A stretch of 64,000 bases of DNA from Microbacterium halotolerans. Its GTDB lineage: Bacteria; Actinomycetota; Actinomycetes; Actinomycetales; Microbacteriaceae. Location of the stretch: positions 186,001 to 250,000 of the forward strand of contig NZ_QVLP01000018.1 in assembly GCF_003569805.1 (NCBI RefSeq), written 5' to 3'. A program made the position numbers and the translations under genes. The notes below the pieces were generated by a model. The model was not told the origin of the DNA. It made no database searches and was given only the letters and a program-made list of their open reading frames with translations. The stretch's first letter is position 1. Each line of letters opens with the position of its first letter. Shown here one piece after another: positions 16,016-26,071 of this stretch.

Positions 16016-18535
16016 ATGATCGATCGCGACCGCTTCCCCGTCGACCCATGGCGACTGGTCGAGACCCGCTTCTCAACGGAGGACACCGGGGTCACCGAGA
16101 CGGTCTTCGCCGCGGGCAACGGATACATCGGCCTGCGCGGCAACCATCCGGAGGGGCGCCACGGCGCCGAGCACGGAACGTTCATCAACGCATTCCACGA
16201 GACATGGCCGATCCGGCACGCGGAGCAGGCGTACGGCTTCGCCGAGACCGGCCAGACGATCGTGAACGTGCCGGACGCGAAGGTGATGCGCGTCTACGTC
16301 GACGATGAGCCGCTCGCCCTCGACCTCGCCGACGTGCGCGAGTACGAGCGCAGCCTCGACTTCCGCGACGGCGTGTTCCGCAGGCGGATCCGGTGGATGA
16401 CGCCCTCGGGAAAGGACGTGCTGCTCGAGAGCGAGCGACTGGTCTCGTTCGAGGAGAAGCACCTGGTGCAGCAGCGGATGACGGTCACGGTGCTCAATGC
16501 CGATGCGCCGGTGACGATCAGCAGTCAGGTCGTGAACCGGCAGGACGGCGAGGGCGTGTACGGCGGACATGCCCCCGTGCCCGGCGCCGCCGAGCCGGCG
16601 TTCGACCCGCGCAAGGCGGAGGGTTTCACCGAGCGCGTGCTGCAGCCGCAGGAGTACTGGATGGACGGTGCTCGCTCGGCGCTGTCGTACCGGGTGACGA
16701 ACTCGAAGATGACCCTCGGTGTCGTCACCGACCACGAGATCGACACCGAGAACGAGGTCGAGCTGCGCGGCCGCGTCGAGCCCGACATCGCCAAGTGCGT
16801 GCACAGGGTGAACGTCAAGGCGGGGGTGCCGGTCACGGTCACCAAGTACACCGCGTACCACACCTCACGCGGCGTGCCGGCGCGGGAGCTGGTCGATCGC
16901 TGCCGCCGCACGGTGGACCGCGCGATGGCGGACGGCGCTGAGCAGAACCTGACGAGGCAGCGGGCGTTCATGGACCGGTTCTGGGACCGGTCCGATGTGC
17001 GCATCGCAGGCCAGGACGACCTGCAGCAGGCGACGCGCTGGTGCCTGTTCCAGATGGCGCAGGCGTCGGCGCGCTCGGACGGCGCTGGAGTGCCGGCGAA
17101 GGGGCTGACCGGATCGGGCTACGGCGGCCACTACTTCTGGGACACGGAGATCTACGTACTGCCGTTCCTGACCTACACGACGCCGCTGTGGGCGCGCAAC
17201 GCGCTCCGGATGCGCTCGCAGATGCTGCCGGCCGGTCGCAAGCGCGCCGCGCAGCTCAACGAGGCCGGTGCGCTGTTCCCGTGGCGCACGATCAACGGCG
17301 AAGAGGCGTCCGCCTACTACGCGGCAGGCACGGCGCAGTACCACATCAACGCCGACGTCAGCTTCGCGATCGCGAAGTACGTGCGGGCGACGGGCGACAC
17401 CGACTTCCTCGCCAGAGAGGGCGGCGACGTGCTCGTCGAGACGGCGAGGCTGTGGGCGACCCTCGGGTTCTGGCGGTCGCACGAGGGCGTCGAGGAATTC
17501 CACATCCACGGCGTCACAGGGCCGGATGAGTACACCACAGTCGTCAACGACAACCTGTTCACGAACGTGATGGCGCGCTTCAACCTGCGTGCGGCCGCGC
17601 GCGTGGTGCGCGAGATGGCGGAGCTGGTGCCCGAGGCGTACCGCGGACTGGTGCAGCGGGTCGGGCTCGACCCGGCGGAGCCCGAGGCATGGGAGCGTGC
17701 GGCCGACGCGCTGGCCATCCCGTTCGACGAGCGCTTCGGCATCCACCCGCAGGATTCGCTCTTCCTGGAGCGTGAGGTGTGGGATCTCGAGAACATGCCG
17801 CCGGAGCATCGCCCGCTGCTGCTGCACTTCCACCCGCTCGTCATCTACCGCTTCCAGGTGCTCAAGCAGGCGGATGTCGTGCTGGCGCTCTTCCTGCAGG
17901 GCAATCACTTCTCGGCAGAGGAGAAGCTGGCGGATTTCGACTACTACGACCCGCTGACCACGGGAGATTCGACGCTTTCGGCGGTCGTGCAGTCGATCCT
18001 CGCGGCCGAGGTCGGCTATCAGGACCTCGCACGGGAGTACTTCGAGCACGCACTGTTCGTCGACCTCGCCGACCTGCACAGCAACGCATCGGACGGCGTG
18101 CACGTCGCATCGGCCGGCGGCGTGTGGACGGCGCTCGTGAACGGATTCGGCGGAATGCGCGACCACGGCGGCGGGCTGTCGTTCGATCCGCGCCTGCCGG
18201 TCGACTGGCCCGAGCTGTCGTTCCCGCTGGCCTGGTGGGGCTCCCAGATCCGGGTGACGATCACGCGCGAGGCGATCACGATCGTGCTCGAGTCGGGAGA
18301 GCCCGTCGAGCTGAGCGTGCGCGGCGAGGAGTTCGTCGTGGGTCCGGATGGGCCGCTCACCGTCCCGCTCGCAGATCAGGGGCCGGTTCGCAGCGGCCGA
18401 CCCACCGTGAAGCGCTTCTCCGGGCTGCAGCGAGAGGACGGCACGGCGCTGCGCCCCACCCTTCCCACCAGTCACGGCGACGTCGTGCACCCGATAACGA
18501 GCTCGATCCCGGTCGTCGGGCGGTCCGGCCAGTAG
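16016..18535 (+). CDS. Glycoside hydrolase family 65 disaccharide phosphorylase
   Basis: An 839-residue GH65 enzyme (maltose, trehalose or kojibiose phosphorylase class), cleaving an alpha-glucoside with phosphate to beta-glucose 1-phosphate and glucose. The N-terminal beta domain starts with ETVFAAGNGYIGLRGNHPEG; the catalytic (alpha/alpha)6 barrel contains the general acid Glu in HGVTGPDEYTTVVNDN and the phosphate-binding GDSTLSA near residue 657. ATG at 16016 follows AGGAG with 7-bp spacing. The upstream HAD mutase-like gene would process the glucose 1-phosphate. The two genes are 145 bp apart, so this gene may also have its own promoter. Disaccharide specificity cannot be read from sequence alone. 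Confidence 0.92.
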   Translation: MIDRDRFPVDPWRLVETRFSTEDTGVTETVFAAGNGYIGLRGNHPEGRHGAEHGTFINAFHETWPIRHAEQAYGFAETGQTIVNVPDAKVMRVYVDDEPLALDLADVREYERSLDFRDGVFRRRIRWMTPSGKDVLLESERLVSFEEKHLVQQRMTVTVLNADAPVTISSQVVNRQDGEGVYGGHAPVPGAAEPAFDPRKAEGFTERVLQPQEYWMDGARSALSYRVTNSKMTLGVVTDHEIDTENEVELRGRVEPDIAKCVHRVNVKAGVPVTVTKYTAYHTSRGVPARELVDRCRRTVDRAMADGAEQNLTRQRAFMDRFWDRSDVRIAGQDDLQQATRWCLFQMAQASARSDGAGVPAKGLTGSGYGGHYFWDTEIYVLPFLTYTTPLWARNALRMRSQMLPAGRKRAAQLNEAGALFPWRTINGEEASAYYAAGTAQYHINADVSFAIAKYVRATGDTDFLAREGGDVLVETARLWATLGFWRSHEGVEEFHIHGVTGPDEYTTVVNDNLFTNVMARFNLRAAARVVREMAELVPEAYRGLVQRVGLDPAEPEAWERAADALAIPFDERFGIHPQDSLFLEREVWDLENMPPEHRPLLLHFHPLVIYRFQVLKQADVVLALFLQGNHFSAEEKLADFDYYDPLTTGDSTLSAVVQSILAAEVGYQDLAREYFEHALFVDLADLHSNASDGVHVASAGGVWTALVNGFGGMRDHGGGLSFDPRLPVDWPELSFPLAWWGSQIRVTITREAITIVLESGEPVELSVRGEEFVVGPDGPLTVPLADQGPVRSGRPTVKRFSGLQREDGTALRPTLPTSHGDVVHPITSSIPVVGRSGQ

Positions 18536-18556
18536 GGGCGGCGTCCGCGCGCCGTA

Positions 18557-18617
18557 GCTCAGGTGCGGCAGAACGCCCCTGAAGTCGCGATCCGGCGGCG
18601 TCTATCCGCACCTGAGC
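18557..18617. terminator. Inverted repeat between convergent genes
   Basis: Perfect 12-bp arms GCTCAGGTGCGG and CCGCACCTGAGC flank a 37-bp loop between the GH65 gene (plus) and the FrnE-like gene (minus). It has no T-run, so termination is only suggested by its location. The start superficially resembles a tRNA D-arm but no tRNA can be folded. Confidence 0.45.
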
Positions 18618-18630
18618 AGCGGGGCGCGGT

Positions 18631-19371
18631 TCAGACCTCGCAGCCGTCGGGGCCGCAGGCGGTGCCCTGCTCGCCGACGAGGTTCAGCGGCTGGGCCGGT
18701 TTCGGGTTGAGCTCGTCGTACACCTGGGTGAGTGCCTGCTCGAACACCTCGGCTGGCTGGGCGCCCGAGATGCCGTAGCGGCCGTCGAGCACGTAGAACG
18801 GAACGCCCTGGATACCCAGTGAGGACGCCCGGGCGATGTCGCCGCGCACGTCTTCGGCGTAGGCGGCGGGATCGGCGAGCACCTCGTCGGCCGTCGCAGG
18901 GTCGAGGCCGGCCGAGACGACGACCTCCTTCAGCGCAGCGGCATCGCCCACGTCGACGCCGTTCTGGAAGTAGGCCACGAGCAGCCCGTCGACGACGGCG
19001 GCCTGCACTCCGTGCGCGGCGGCCGCCTGGATCATCCGGTGCGCTGCGAATGTGTTCGACGGCACGGTGGCCGCATGGTCGAAGCGGAAGCCCACCTGCT
19101 CGCCCGCTTCGCTGAGATGGCGGTGACTCGCCTCGAGGCGCTCGGGGTCGAGGCCGCGGCCGGCGAGGTACTCGGCCTGCGACATCGTCGCGCGCTCCGG
19201 CGCGTTCGGATCGAGCTGGTACGAGTGGAAGCGCACGTCGATGTCGCTCGTGAACGGCAGGTCCGAGACCACCGAGCGGAGACGGCGCTCGCCGAGCGCG
19301 CACCACGGGCACGCGACGTCGAGCCAGACGTCGATTCCGAGGCGGGCGGGGGCGGTGATGGTGTCGGTCAT
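18631..19371 (-). CDS. DsbA family oxidoreductase, FrnE-like
   Basis: A 246-residue thioredoxin-fold protein of the FrnE/2-hydroxychromene-2-carboxylate isomerase-like group, acting in cytoplasmic dithiol-disulfide exchange. The active site is CPWC in LDVACPWCALGERRL, and the cis-Pro loop is GIQGVPFYVLDG; the C-terminus carries an extra Cys pair (ACGPDGCEV), as in FrnE-type proteins. No signal peptide is present. ATG at 19371 lies 87 bp from the divergent dnaX start. Confidence 0.92.
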   Translation of the reverse strand: MTDTITAPARLGIDVWLDVACPWCALGERRLRSVVSDLPFTSDIDVRFHSYQLDPNAPERATMSQAEYLAGRGLDPERLEASHRHLSEAGEQVGFRFDHAATVPSNTFAAHRMIQAAAAHGVQAAVVDGLLVAYFQNGVDVGDAAALKEVVVSAGLDPATADEVLADPAAYAEDVRGDIARASSLGIQGVPFYVLDGRYGISGAQPAEVFEQALTQVYDELNPKPAQPLNLVGEQGTACGPDGCEV

Positions 19372-19458
19372 GCTCAGCTCAACCCCCACCGGCCTGAGAA
19401 TGTTCCGCCGCGGTGCATCGGCCGTGTCGGTGTCGGGGGTACGCCGTAGGCTGGGGGA

Positions 19459-22422
19459 GTGACAACCGCCCTTTATCGACGCTACCGACCAGAGACCTTC
19501 GGGGAGATGATCGGGCAGGCCCAGGTGACCGACCCGCTGATGACGGCACTGCGAGGCGACCGCATCGGGCATGCCTACCTGTTCTCCGGTCCGCGCGGGT
19601 GCGGCAAGACGACTTCCGCGCGCATTCTGGCACGCTGCCTGAACTGTGCAGAGGGTCCGACGGACACCCCGTGCGGCACCTGCGACAGCTGCGTCGAGCT
19701 CTCGCGCGCAGGCGGCGGCTCGCTCGACGTCATCGAGATCGACGCGGCCAGCCACAACGGCGTCGACGACGCGCGCGATCTGCGTGAGCGCGCCGTGTTC
19801 GCACCGAGCCGCGACCGCTACAAGATCTTCATCCTCGACGAGGCGCACATGGTGACGCCGCAGGGCTTCAACGCGCTGCTGAAGCTCGTCGAGGAGCCGC
19901 CGGAGCATGTGAAGTTCATCTTCGCCACGACGGAGCCGGACAAGGTGATCGGCACGATCCGATCCCGCACGCACCACTACCCGTTCCGCCTCGTGCCGCC
20001 GGCCGCCATGCTCGAGTACGTCGAGAGCCTGTGCGCGCAGGAAGGCATCGCGGTCGAGCCGGGGGTGCTGCCGCTCGTGGTCCGTGCGGGCGGCGGGTCG
20101 CCGCGTGACACGCTCTCGATCCTCGACCAGCTGATCGCCGGCTCGGACGAGTCGTCCGTCGGGTACGAGCGCGCGGTCGCGCTGCTCGGATACACGCACG
20201 GCGAGCTGCTCGACGGCGTCGTGGAGGCGTTCGCATCCGACGACGCCGGCGCGGCTTTCTCCGCGGTCGACCGCGTCGTGCAGACGGGGCAGGATCCGCG
20301 GCGCTTCGTCGACGACCTGCTCGAGCGTCTGCGCGATCTCATCATCATCGCGGCGACCGGTGCGGGGGCGGCGGCCGTGCTGCGCGGAACGCCGACGGAT
20401 GAGCTCCAGCGCATGTCGGCGCAGGCGCAGGCGTTCGGCTCGGACCGGCTGTCGCGATCGGCAGACATCGTCAGTGCAACGCTCGACGAGATGGGCGGTG
20501 CGACGGCGCCTCGCCTGCAGCTCGAACTGATGATCGCGCGTGTGCTCACGGCACTGCGTGCGAGCGCTGCCGCGGCGCAGTCCGCGCTGAGCGAGGGAGA
20601 GACGGGTGCCGCGGTCGCCGTCGCGCCCGCACAGCAGCCCGGTGCTGCCGCGCCGGTGCAGCAGTCGCCTCCCGCCGCTCCGGCCGCAGGGCCCGTGGGC
20701 CCGGCCGTTGCGGCCCCCGCGAGCCCGGCTGCCGCTCCGGCCGCGGCACCGGCGAGCCCCACCGCAGTTCCCGCAGCTCCGACGGCGTCGCCTGCTGCGC
20801 CCGCGGCACCGGCGAACCCGACCGCCGCTGCCGCAGGCCCGGCCGCTCCAGCGAACCCGACAGACGCGCCACCGGCAGCAGCCGAGGAGCCGCCTGCCGC
20901 CGCCGACCCGACACCGGCCCCGGAGTCCGGCGCTTCGCCAGCAGCATCGCCTGACGCGGGCAGCGTCGAATCCGCCACCCCGGCAGCTGCGGCGCCCGCG
21001 GACGAGACGTCGACGACCGAGGCGATGGCGGCGAGCGAAGGGTCCGCCGCGACGCAGCAAGCGGCACAGGCAGAGCCCTCGCCCGCTGCCGCAGAGGGAC
21101 CGGTGCCGGAGACCGGCGTCGATCCGAGGCTCGACGACGTCCCCGCCGCCGGATGGGCGACCGTCGCCCCCGGCACGGCGCACCAGGCCCCCGCGACATC
21201 CGGGTCGGCGCAGGCGGCACCCGCTGACGGTTCGCCGCAGGGCACAGCGCCAGGCGACTCCGCCGAACGGCCAGCGCAGACCGCAGGCACAGAGCGTCCA
21301 GGCGCCTCGGCTCCTGCGGGCGAGGCGCCTTCCGGTCCGCTGACGCTCGCGCGCTTGAACGAGGCATGGCCTCGCATCCTCGATGGGCTGAGAACCACAG
21401 CTCCGCAGAGCGCAGAGCTGGTCGGCCAGTCGCGCGCCGCGGAGGTGCGGCCTGGTGACGTCGTGATGATGGCTTTCCCCTCGCAGCGGCACATGTCGGG
21501 GTTCAAGGGGGCCCCGGCCGACGACCTGCGCAACGCGATCGTCGAGGTGCTCGGCGTGCGTGTGAAGTACCTCGCACGGGTCGAGCCTCAGACGCCTGCG
21601 CCGTCTGAGGATGCGCCGCCGCCAGACGACGACCCCGAGCCGGGGTCGTACGACGACGCATACGCCCGCCCCGAGAGCGGGCCGTCATCCGACAGCGCCG
21701 GTCGCGCCCCGCGGGAGGGGTCGAGCACGTCATCGGGCCAGCGCCCCGCACCTGCCGGCGACACGGCGGCGACCGCTCAGCGCGGCGGAGCCTCGGACGC
21801 ACCGGCACAGACGGTCGGATCGGGCGCTCCCGTGACCGAGTGGGCCGTCGCGGCGATTCCCGGCGCGGCGGGTGAAGCGACCACCGCACCGGAGTCGGCT
21901 GACGAAACGAGCGGCTCTGCTGAGGCCGAAGCGCGCCCCGCGCCGTCGGACGCTGCGTCCGGTGCAACGACCGCCGCTCCGGCGACGCCGCCGCAGAGCG
22001 CAGCTCCGGTTGCGGGCCCGACCGATTGGGGCGTCAACCTGAAAGCCCCCGGCTCGGTCGACACGGAACCGCCCACGGCGGACGCGGCACCCGAGGTCGC
22101 CGCTGCTTCCACGGCCGTCACCGCTGCTCCCGCGTCCGCGGCTCCTGCCGAGTCGACCGTTCCAGTGGTTCCCGCCGCTTCGGCCGCACCCGCTGCGCCG
22201 GGGGCGTTCGCACCACCGGAGCCGGATCCCGGGCCGCCGATCGAAGAGCCGCCCGCGCAGAGCGAACCGGCTGATCCGAACCGTCCCACCGTGCAGCGGC
22301 GCCAGGTGTACGTTCCCGACGGCGTCGAGCGTCGCGGCGAGGCCGTGGTGCGGCAGATGCTCGGCGCGACGTTCCTGCACGAGGAGCCGTACGATCCGCC
22401 ATCGACCGCGCGCTTCTCCTGA
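19459..22422 (+). CDS. dnaX: DNA polymerase III subunit gamma/tau
   Basis: Clamp-loader ATPase, 987 residues. The AAA+ module has Walker A GPRGCGKTT, a zinc-binding cysteine cluster (CLNC, CGTCDSC) and ILDEAHMV; sensor SRTHHYPFRL. Residues from about 375 to 625 and 715 to 940 are Ala/Pro/Ser/Glu-rich and probably disordered. Between them, around 628-711, lies a folded tau-type domain beginning LTLARLNEAWPRIL. The last 40 residues (RQVYVPDGVERRGEAVV) are conserved-looking again. GTG at 19459 follows GGGGGA. The protein is long for the family because of the two linkers. recR follows, the usual bacterial order. Confidence 0.97.
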   Translation: MTTALYRRYRPETFGEMIGQAQVTDPLMTALRGDRIGHAYLFSGPRGCGKTTSARILARCLNCAEGPTDTPCGTCDSCVELSRAGGGSLDVIEIDAASHNGVDDARDLRERAVFAPSRDRYKIFILDEAHMVTPQGFNALLKLVEEPPEHVKFIFATTEPDKVIGTIRSRTHHYPFRLVPPAAMLEYVESLCAQEGIAVEPGVLPLVVRAGGGSPRDTLSILDQLIAGSDESSVGYERAVALLGYTHGELLDGVVEAFASDDAGAAFSAVDRVVQTGQDPRRFVDDLLERLRDLIIIAATGAGAAAVLRGTPTDELQRMSAQAQAFGSDRLSRSADIVSATLDEMGGATAPRLQLELMIARVLTALRASAAAAQSALSEGETGAAVAVAPAQQPGAAAPVQQSPPAAPAAGPVGPAVAAPASPAAAPAAAPASPTAVPAAPTASPAAPAAPANPTAAAAGPAAPANPTDAPPAAAEEPPAAADPTPAPESGASPAASPDAGSVESATPAAAAPADETSTTEAMAASEGSAATQQAAQAEPSPAAAEGPVPETGVDPRLDDVPAAGWATVAPGTAHQAPATSGSAQAAPADGSPQGTAPGDSAERPAQTAGTERPGASAPAGEAPSGPLTLARLNEAWPRILDGLRTTAPQSAELVGQSRAAEVRPGDVVMMAFPSQRHMSGFKGAPADDLRNAIVEVLGVRVKYLARVEPQTPAPSEDAPPPDDDPEPGSYDDAYARPESGPSSDSAGRAPREGSSTSSGQRPAPAGDTAATAQRGGASDAPAQTVGSGAPVTEWAVAAIPGAAGEATTAPESADETSGSAEAEARPAPSDAASGATTAAPATPPQSAAPVAGPTDWGVNLKAPGSVDTEPPTADAAPEVAAASTAVTAAPASAAPAESTVPVVPAASAAPAAPGAFAPPEPDPGPPIEEPPAQSEPADPNRPTVQRRQVYVPDGVERRGEAVVRQMLGATFLHEEPYDPPSTARFS

Positions 22423-22458
22423 CCCGGCCTTCCGGCCGACCCGACCCCGAGGACCCAC

Positions 22459-23052
22459 ATGTACGACGGCATCGTCCAGGAACTGATCGACGAGCTCGGC
22501 AGACTCCCCGGAATCGGGCCGAAGTCCGCCCAGCGCATCGCGTTCCACATCCTGCAGACGCCGAGCTTCGACGTGTCACGGCTCAGCCAGCTGCTGGGGG
22601 AGGTGCGCGAGCGCGTGCGCTTCTGCGACATCTGCGGCAACGTGTCGGAGCAGGAGCGGTGCGGGATCTGCCGCGACCCTCGGCGCGACCCCGAAGTGAT
22701 CTGCGTGGTCGAGGACGCCAAGGACGTCTCGGTGATCGAGCGCACCCGCGAGTTCCGAGGGCGGTACCACGTGCTCGGCGGCGCGATCAGTCCGATCGCG
22801 GGCGTCGGCCCCGACGACCTGCGCATACCGCAGCTGATGCAGCGCCTCGCCGACGGGGAGGTCAAAGAGGTCATCCTCGCGACCAACCCGAACCTCGAGG
22901 GCGAGGCCACCGCGAGCTACCTCAGCCGCCTTCTCACGTCGATGGAGATCGCCGTCTCGCGCCTCGCATCCGGCCTCCCCGTCGGCGGCGACCTCGAGTA
23001 CGCCGACGAGGTCACCCTGGGCAGAGCCTTCGAAGGCCGAAGAAGACTCTGA
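22459..23052 (+). CDS. recR: Recombination mediator protein RecR
   Basis: A 197-residue RecR, which with RecF/RecO loads RecA onto gapped DNA. It shows the N-terminal helix-hairpin-helix region [16 protein letters not shown], the four-cysteine zinc finger (CDICGN and CGIC) and a Toprim domain with VVEDAKD and [15 protein letters not shown]. Full family length. It lies 36 bp after dnaX, probably co-transcribed, and about 100 bp before lysC. Confidence 0.97.
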   Translation: MYDGIVQELIDELGRLPGIGPKSAQRIAFHILQTPSFDVSRLSQLLGEVRERVRFCDICGNVSEQERCGICRDPRRDPEVICVVEDAKDVSVIERTREFRGRYHVLGGAISPIAGVGPDDLRIPQLMQRLADGEVKEVILATNPNLEGEATASYLSRLLTSMEIAVSRLASGLPVGGDLEYADEVTLGRAFEGRRRL

Positions 23053-23154
23053 GGATCACCCCCCGCGAAACGCTGTGAATTTTCCGGTTCGAGCCTGCCC
23101 CCATACGATTGGTCATCGGGTGTGACCTTCGCATCCGCGACCCGGGAGAGATAA

Positions 23155-24480
<1,326 letters not shown>

Positions 24481-24502
24481 CTCGCATCGACCTGACGAAC
24501 GA

Positions 24503-24543
24503 ACGGCGTCCCCGCGTGCACGAGCACGCGGGGACGCCGTTCT
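24503..24543 (+). terminator. Terminator after lysC
   Basis: A 16-bp perfect stem ACGGCGTCCCCGCGTG/CACGCGGGGACGCCGT with a 6-base loop, followed by TTCT, 22 bp after the lysC stop. Confidence 0.85.
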
Positions 24544-24608
24544 CGCGGCACGGCCGCGCCGAATGTAACGCGCGTGTGTCGACGTCCTCACGAGCCCTCC
24601 CGAGCCGA

Positions 24609-24657
24609 GTGACATCACGTTGACGGCAGGGAAACGTGCCAGCCGTGGCAGGGAAAC
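24609..24657 (+). promoter_or_regulatory. Candidate GlnR box array upstream of narK
   Basis: Five 5-bp elements are spaced exactly 11 bp apart: GTGAC, TTGAC, GAAAC, GCCGT, GAAAC, each separated by 6 bp. Actinobacterial GlnR sites consist of GTnAC and GAAAC elements with this spacing. The 11-bp unit GGCAGGGAAAC occurs twice, 22 bp apart. A -10-like TAGCGT and an AGGAG ribosome binding site lie between it and the narK start. This predicts nitrogen-responsive control of the three nitrate genes. Confidence 0.6.
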
Positions 24658-24706
24658 ACCGACCTTCTAGCGTCGGGAGCACATCCCCGACCGCGTAGGA
24701 GCTGGC

Positions 24707-26071
24707 ATGACCTCGACCATCACAGGCCCCACACCCACGCACGCGCCGATGACAGGACCCGGCCGCTGGCTCGACGGCTGGACACCGGAGGACCCCGCGT
24801 TCTGGGAGGCCCACGGCAGGCGGATCGCGCGGAGGAACCTGGGCTGGTCGATCTTCGCCGAGTTCCTGGGCTTCGTGGTCTGGCAGCTGTGGAGCATCGT
24901 GGTCGTGATGCTCCCGTCCGCAGGGTTCGAGCTGACCACGGCGCAGTCGTTCTGGCTGATCTCGCTGCCGAGCCTCGTCGGCGCGACCCTGCGATTCCCG
25001 TACACGTTCATGGTCGCCATCGTCGGCGGGAGGAACTGGACCATGATCTCCGCCGGCCTGCTGCTCATCCCCGCGACGCTGCTCGGCATCGTCGTGCAGA
25101 ACCCGGACGCCCCGTTCTGGATGCTTCTGGTGGTCGCGGCCACTGCGGGCGTCGGAGGCGGCAACTTCGCCAGCTCGATGGCGAACATCACCCACTTCTA
25201 CCCGCAGCGCGAGAAGGGCTGGGCGCTGGGGCTCAACGCCGCGGGCGGCAACGTGGGCGCAGCGGTCGCCCAGTTCGCCGTGCCGATCGTCGTCACGGTG
25301 GGGGCCGCCGCTTCGCTCAACCTGGCGCTCGCCGGGTGGATGTGGATCCCGTTCATTCTCATCGCCGTGTGGGGCGCGTGGCGATTCATGGACAACATCA
25401 CCACGGCGAAGGCCGACTTCTCCGCTTCGGCGCAAGCCATGCGCGAGCCGCACATGTGGCTGCTGGCACTGCTGTACATCGGAACCTTCGGTTCGTTCAT
25501 CGGCTTCGCGGGTGTCTTCCCGAAGCTCATCGCCGATCAGTTCCCTGAGTTCTCGACGTTCCAGATCGGCACGGCGTCCGTGTCGTTGGCGTTCCTCGGG
25601 GCGCTCGTCGGCTCGCTCACCCGACCGTACGGCGGCAGGCTCGCCGACCGGTTCGGCGGCGCTCGGATGACGACGGCGAGCTTCCTGCTGATGGCGGCGG
25701 GCGCCGTCGCCCTGATCGTGACGCTGCCGGTGGCCGGGTTCTGGACGTTCCTGCTGTGCTTCCTCTTCCTGTTCACCGCCACCGGTATCGGCAACGGAGC
25801 GACGTACCGGATGATCCCGAGCGTTTTCGCGGCGCGCTCCGGCGGCGAGGTGGGCACGCAGCGGGCCTCCGCCGCGGCGCTCGGCCTCATCTCGGCCATC
25901 GGCGCATACGGCGGGTTCCTCGTGCCGCAGGTGCTCAGCGCCTCGCACACCGCGACGGGCGGCTACGAGACGGCGTTCGTCGGATTCGTCGTCGTCTACC
26001 TGGTGCTGGCGGTTGTCACCTTCGCCGTCTACGCCACGCGGCGCGGCTCCTTCGCCGAGGCCCGCATCTGA
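24707..26071 (+). CDS. narK: Nitrate/nitrite transporter, NarK family
   Basis: A 454-residue major facilitator transporter of the nitrate/nitrite porter family with about 12 membrane helices. Family markers are RFPYTFMVAIVGGRNWT with the substrate Arg and the glycine-rich GVGGGNFASSMANI motif with HFYPQREKGWALGLNAAGGN. It imports nitrate for assimilation. ATG at 24707 follows AGGAG with 6-bp spacing. Its TGA shares a base with the ATG of the next gene (TGATG), so it heads a nitrate uptake and reduction operon. Confidence 0.94.
   Translation: MTSTITGPTPTHAPMTGPGRWLDGWTPEDPAFWEAHGRRIARRNLGWSIFAEFLGFVVWQLWSIVVVMLPSAGFELTTAQSFWLISLPSLVGATLRFPYTFMVAIVGGRNWTMISAGLLLIPATLLGIVVQNPDAPFWMLLVVAATAGVGGGNFASSMANITHFYPQREKGWALGLNAAGGNVGAAVAQFAVPIVVTVGAAASLNLALAGWMWIPFILIAVWGAWRFMDNITTAKADFSASAQAMREPHMWLLALLYIGTFGSFIGFAGVFPKLIADQFPEFSTFQIGTASVSLAFLGALVGSLTRPYGGRLADRFGGARMTTASFLLMAAGAVALIVTLPVAGFWTFLLCFLFLFTATGIGNGATYRMIPSVFAARSGGEVGTQRASAAALGLISAIGAYGGFLVPQVLSASHTATGGYETAFVGFVVVYLVLAVVTFAVYATRRGSFAEARI

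Noticed and set aside
18554..18575. tRNA-like GTAGCTCAGGTG start
   Set aside because: It resembles a D-arm, but no acceptor, anticodon or T stems can be formed; it is one arm of an inverted repeat.
23053..23154. Lysine or other riboswitch before lysC
   Set aside because: Only about 100 bp with no recognisable conserved core; actinobacterial lysC is normally not riboswitch-controlled.
24627..24657. Tandem GGCAGGGAAAC units as a CRISPR-like or simple repeat
   Set aside because: Only two units at 22-bp spacing; better explained as part of a GlnR-type regulatory array.
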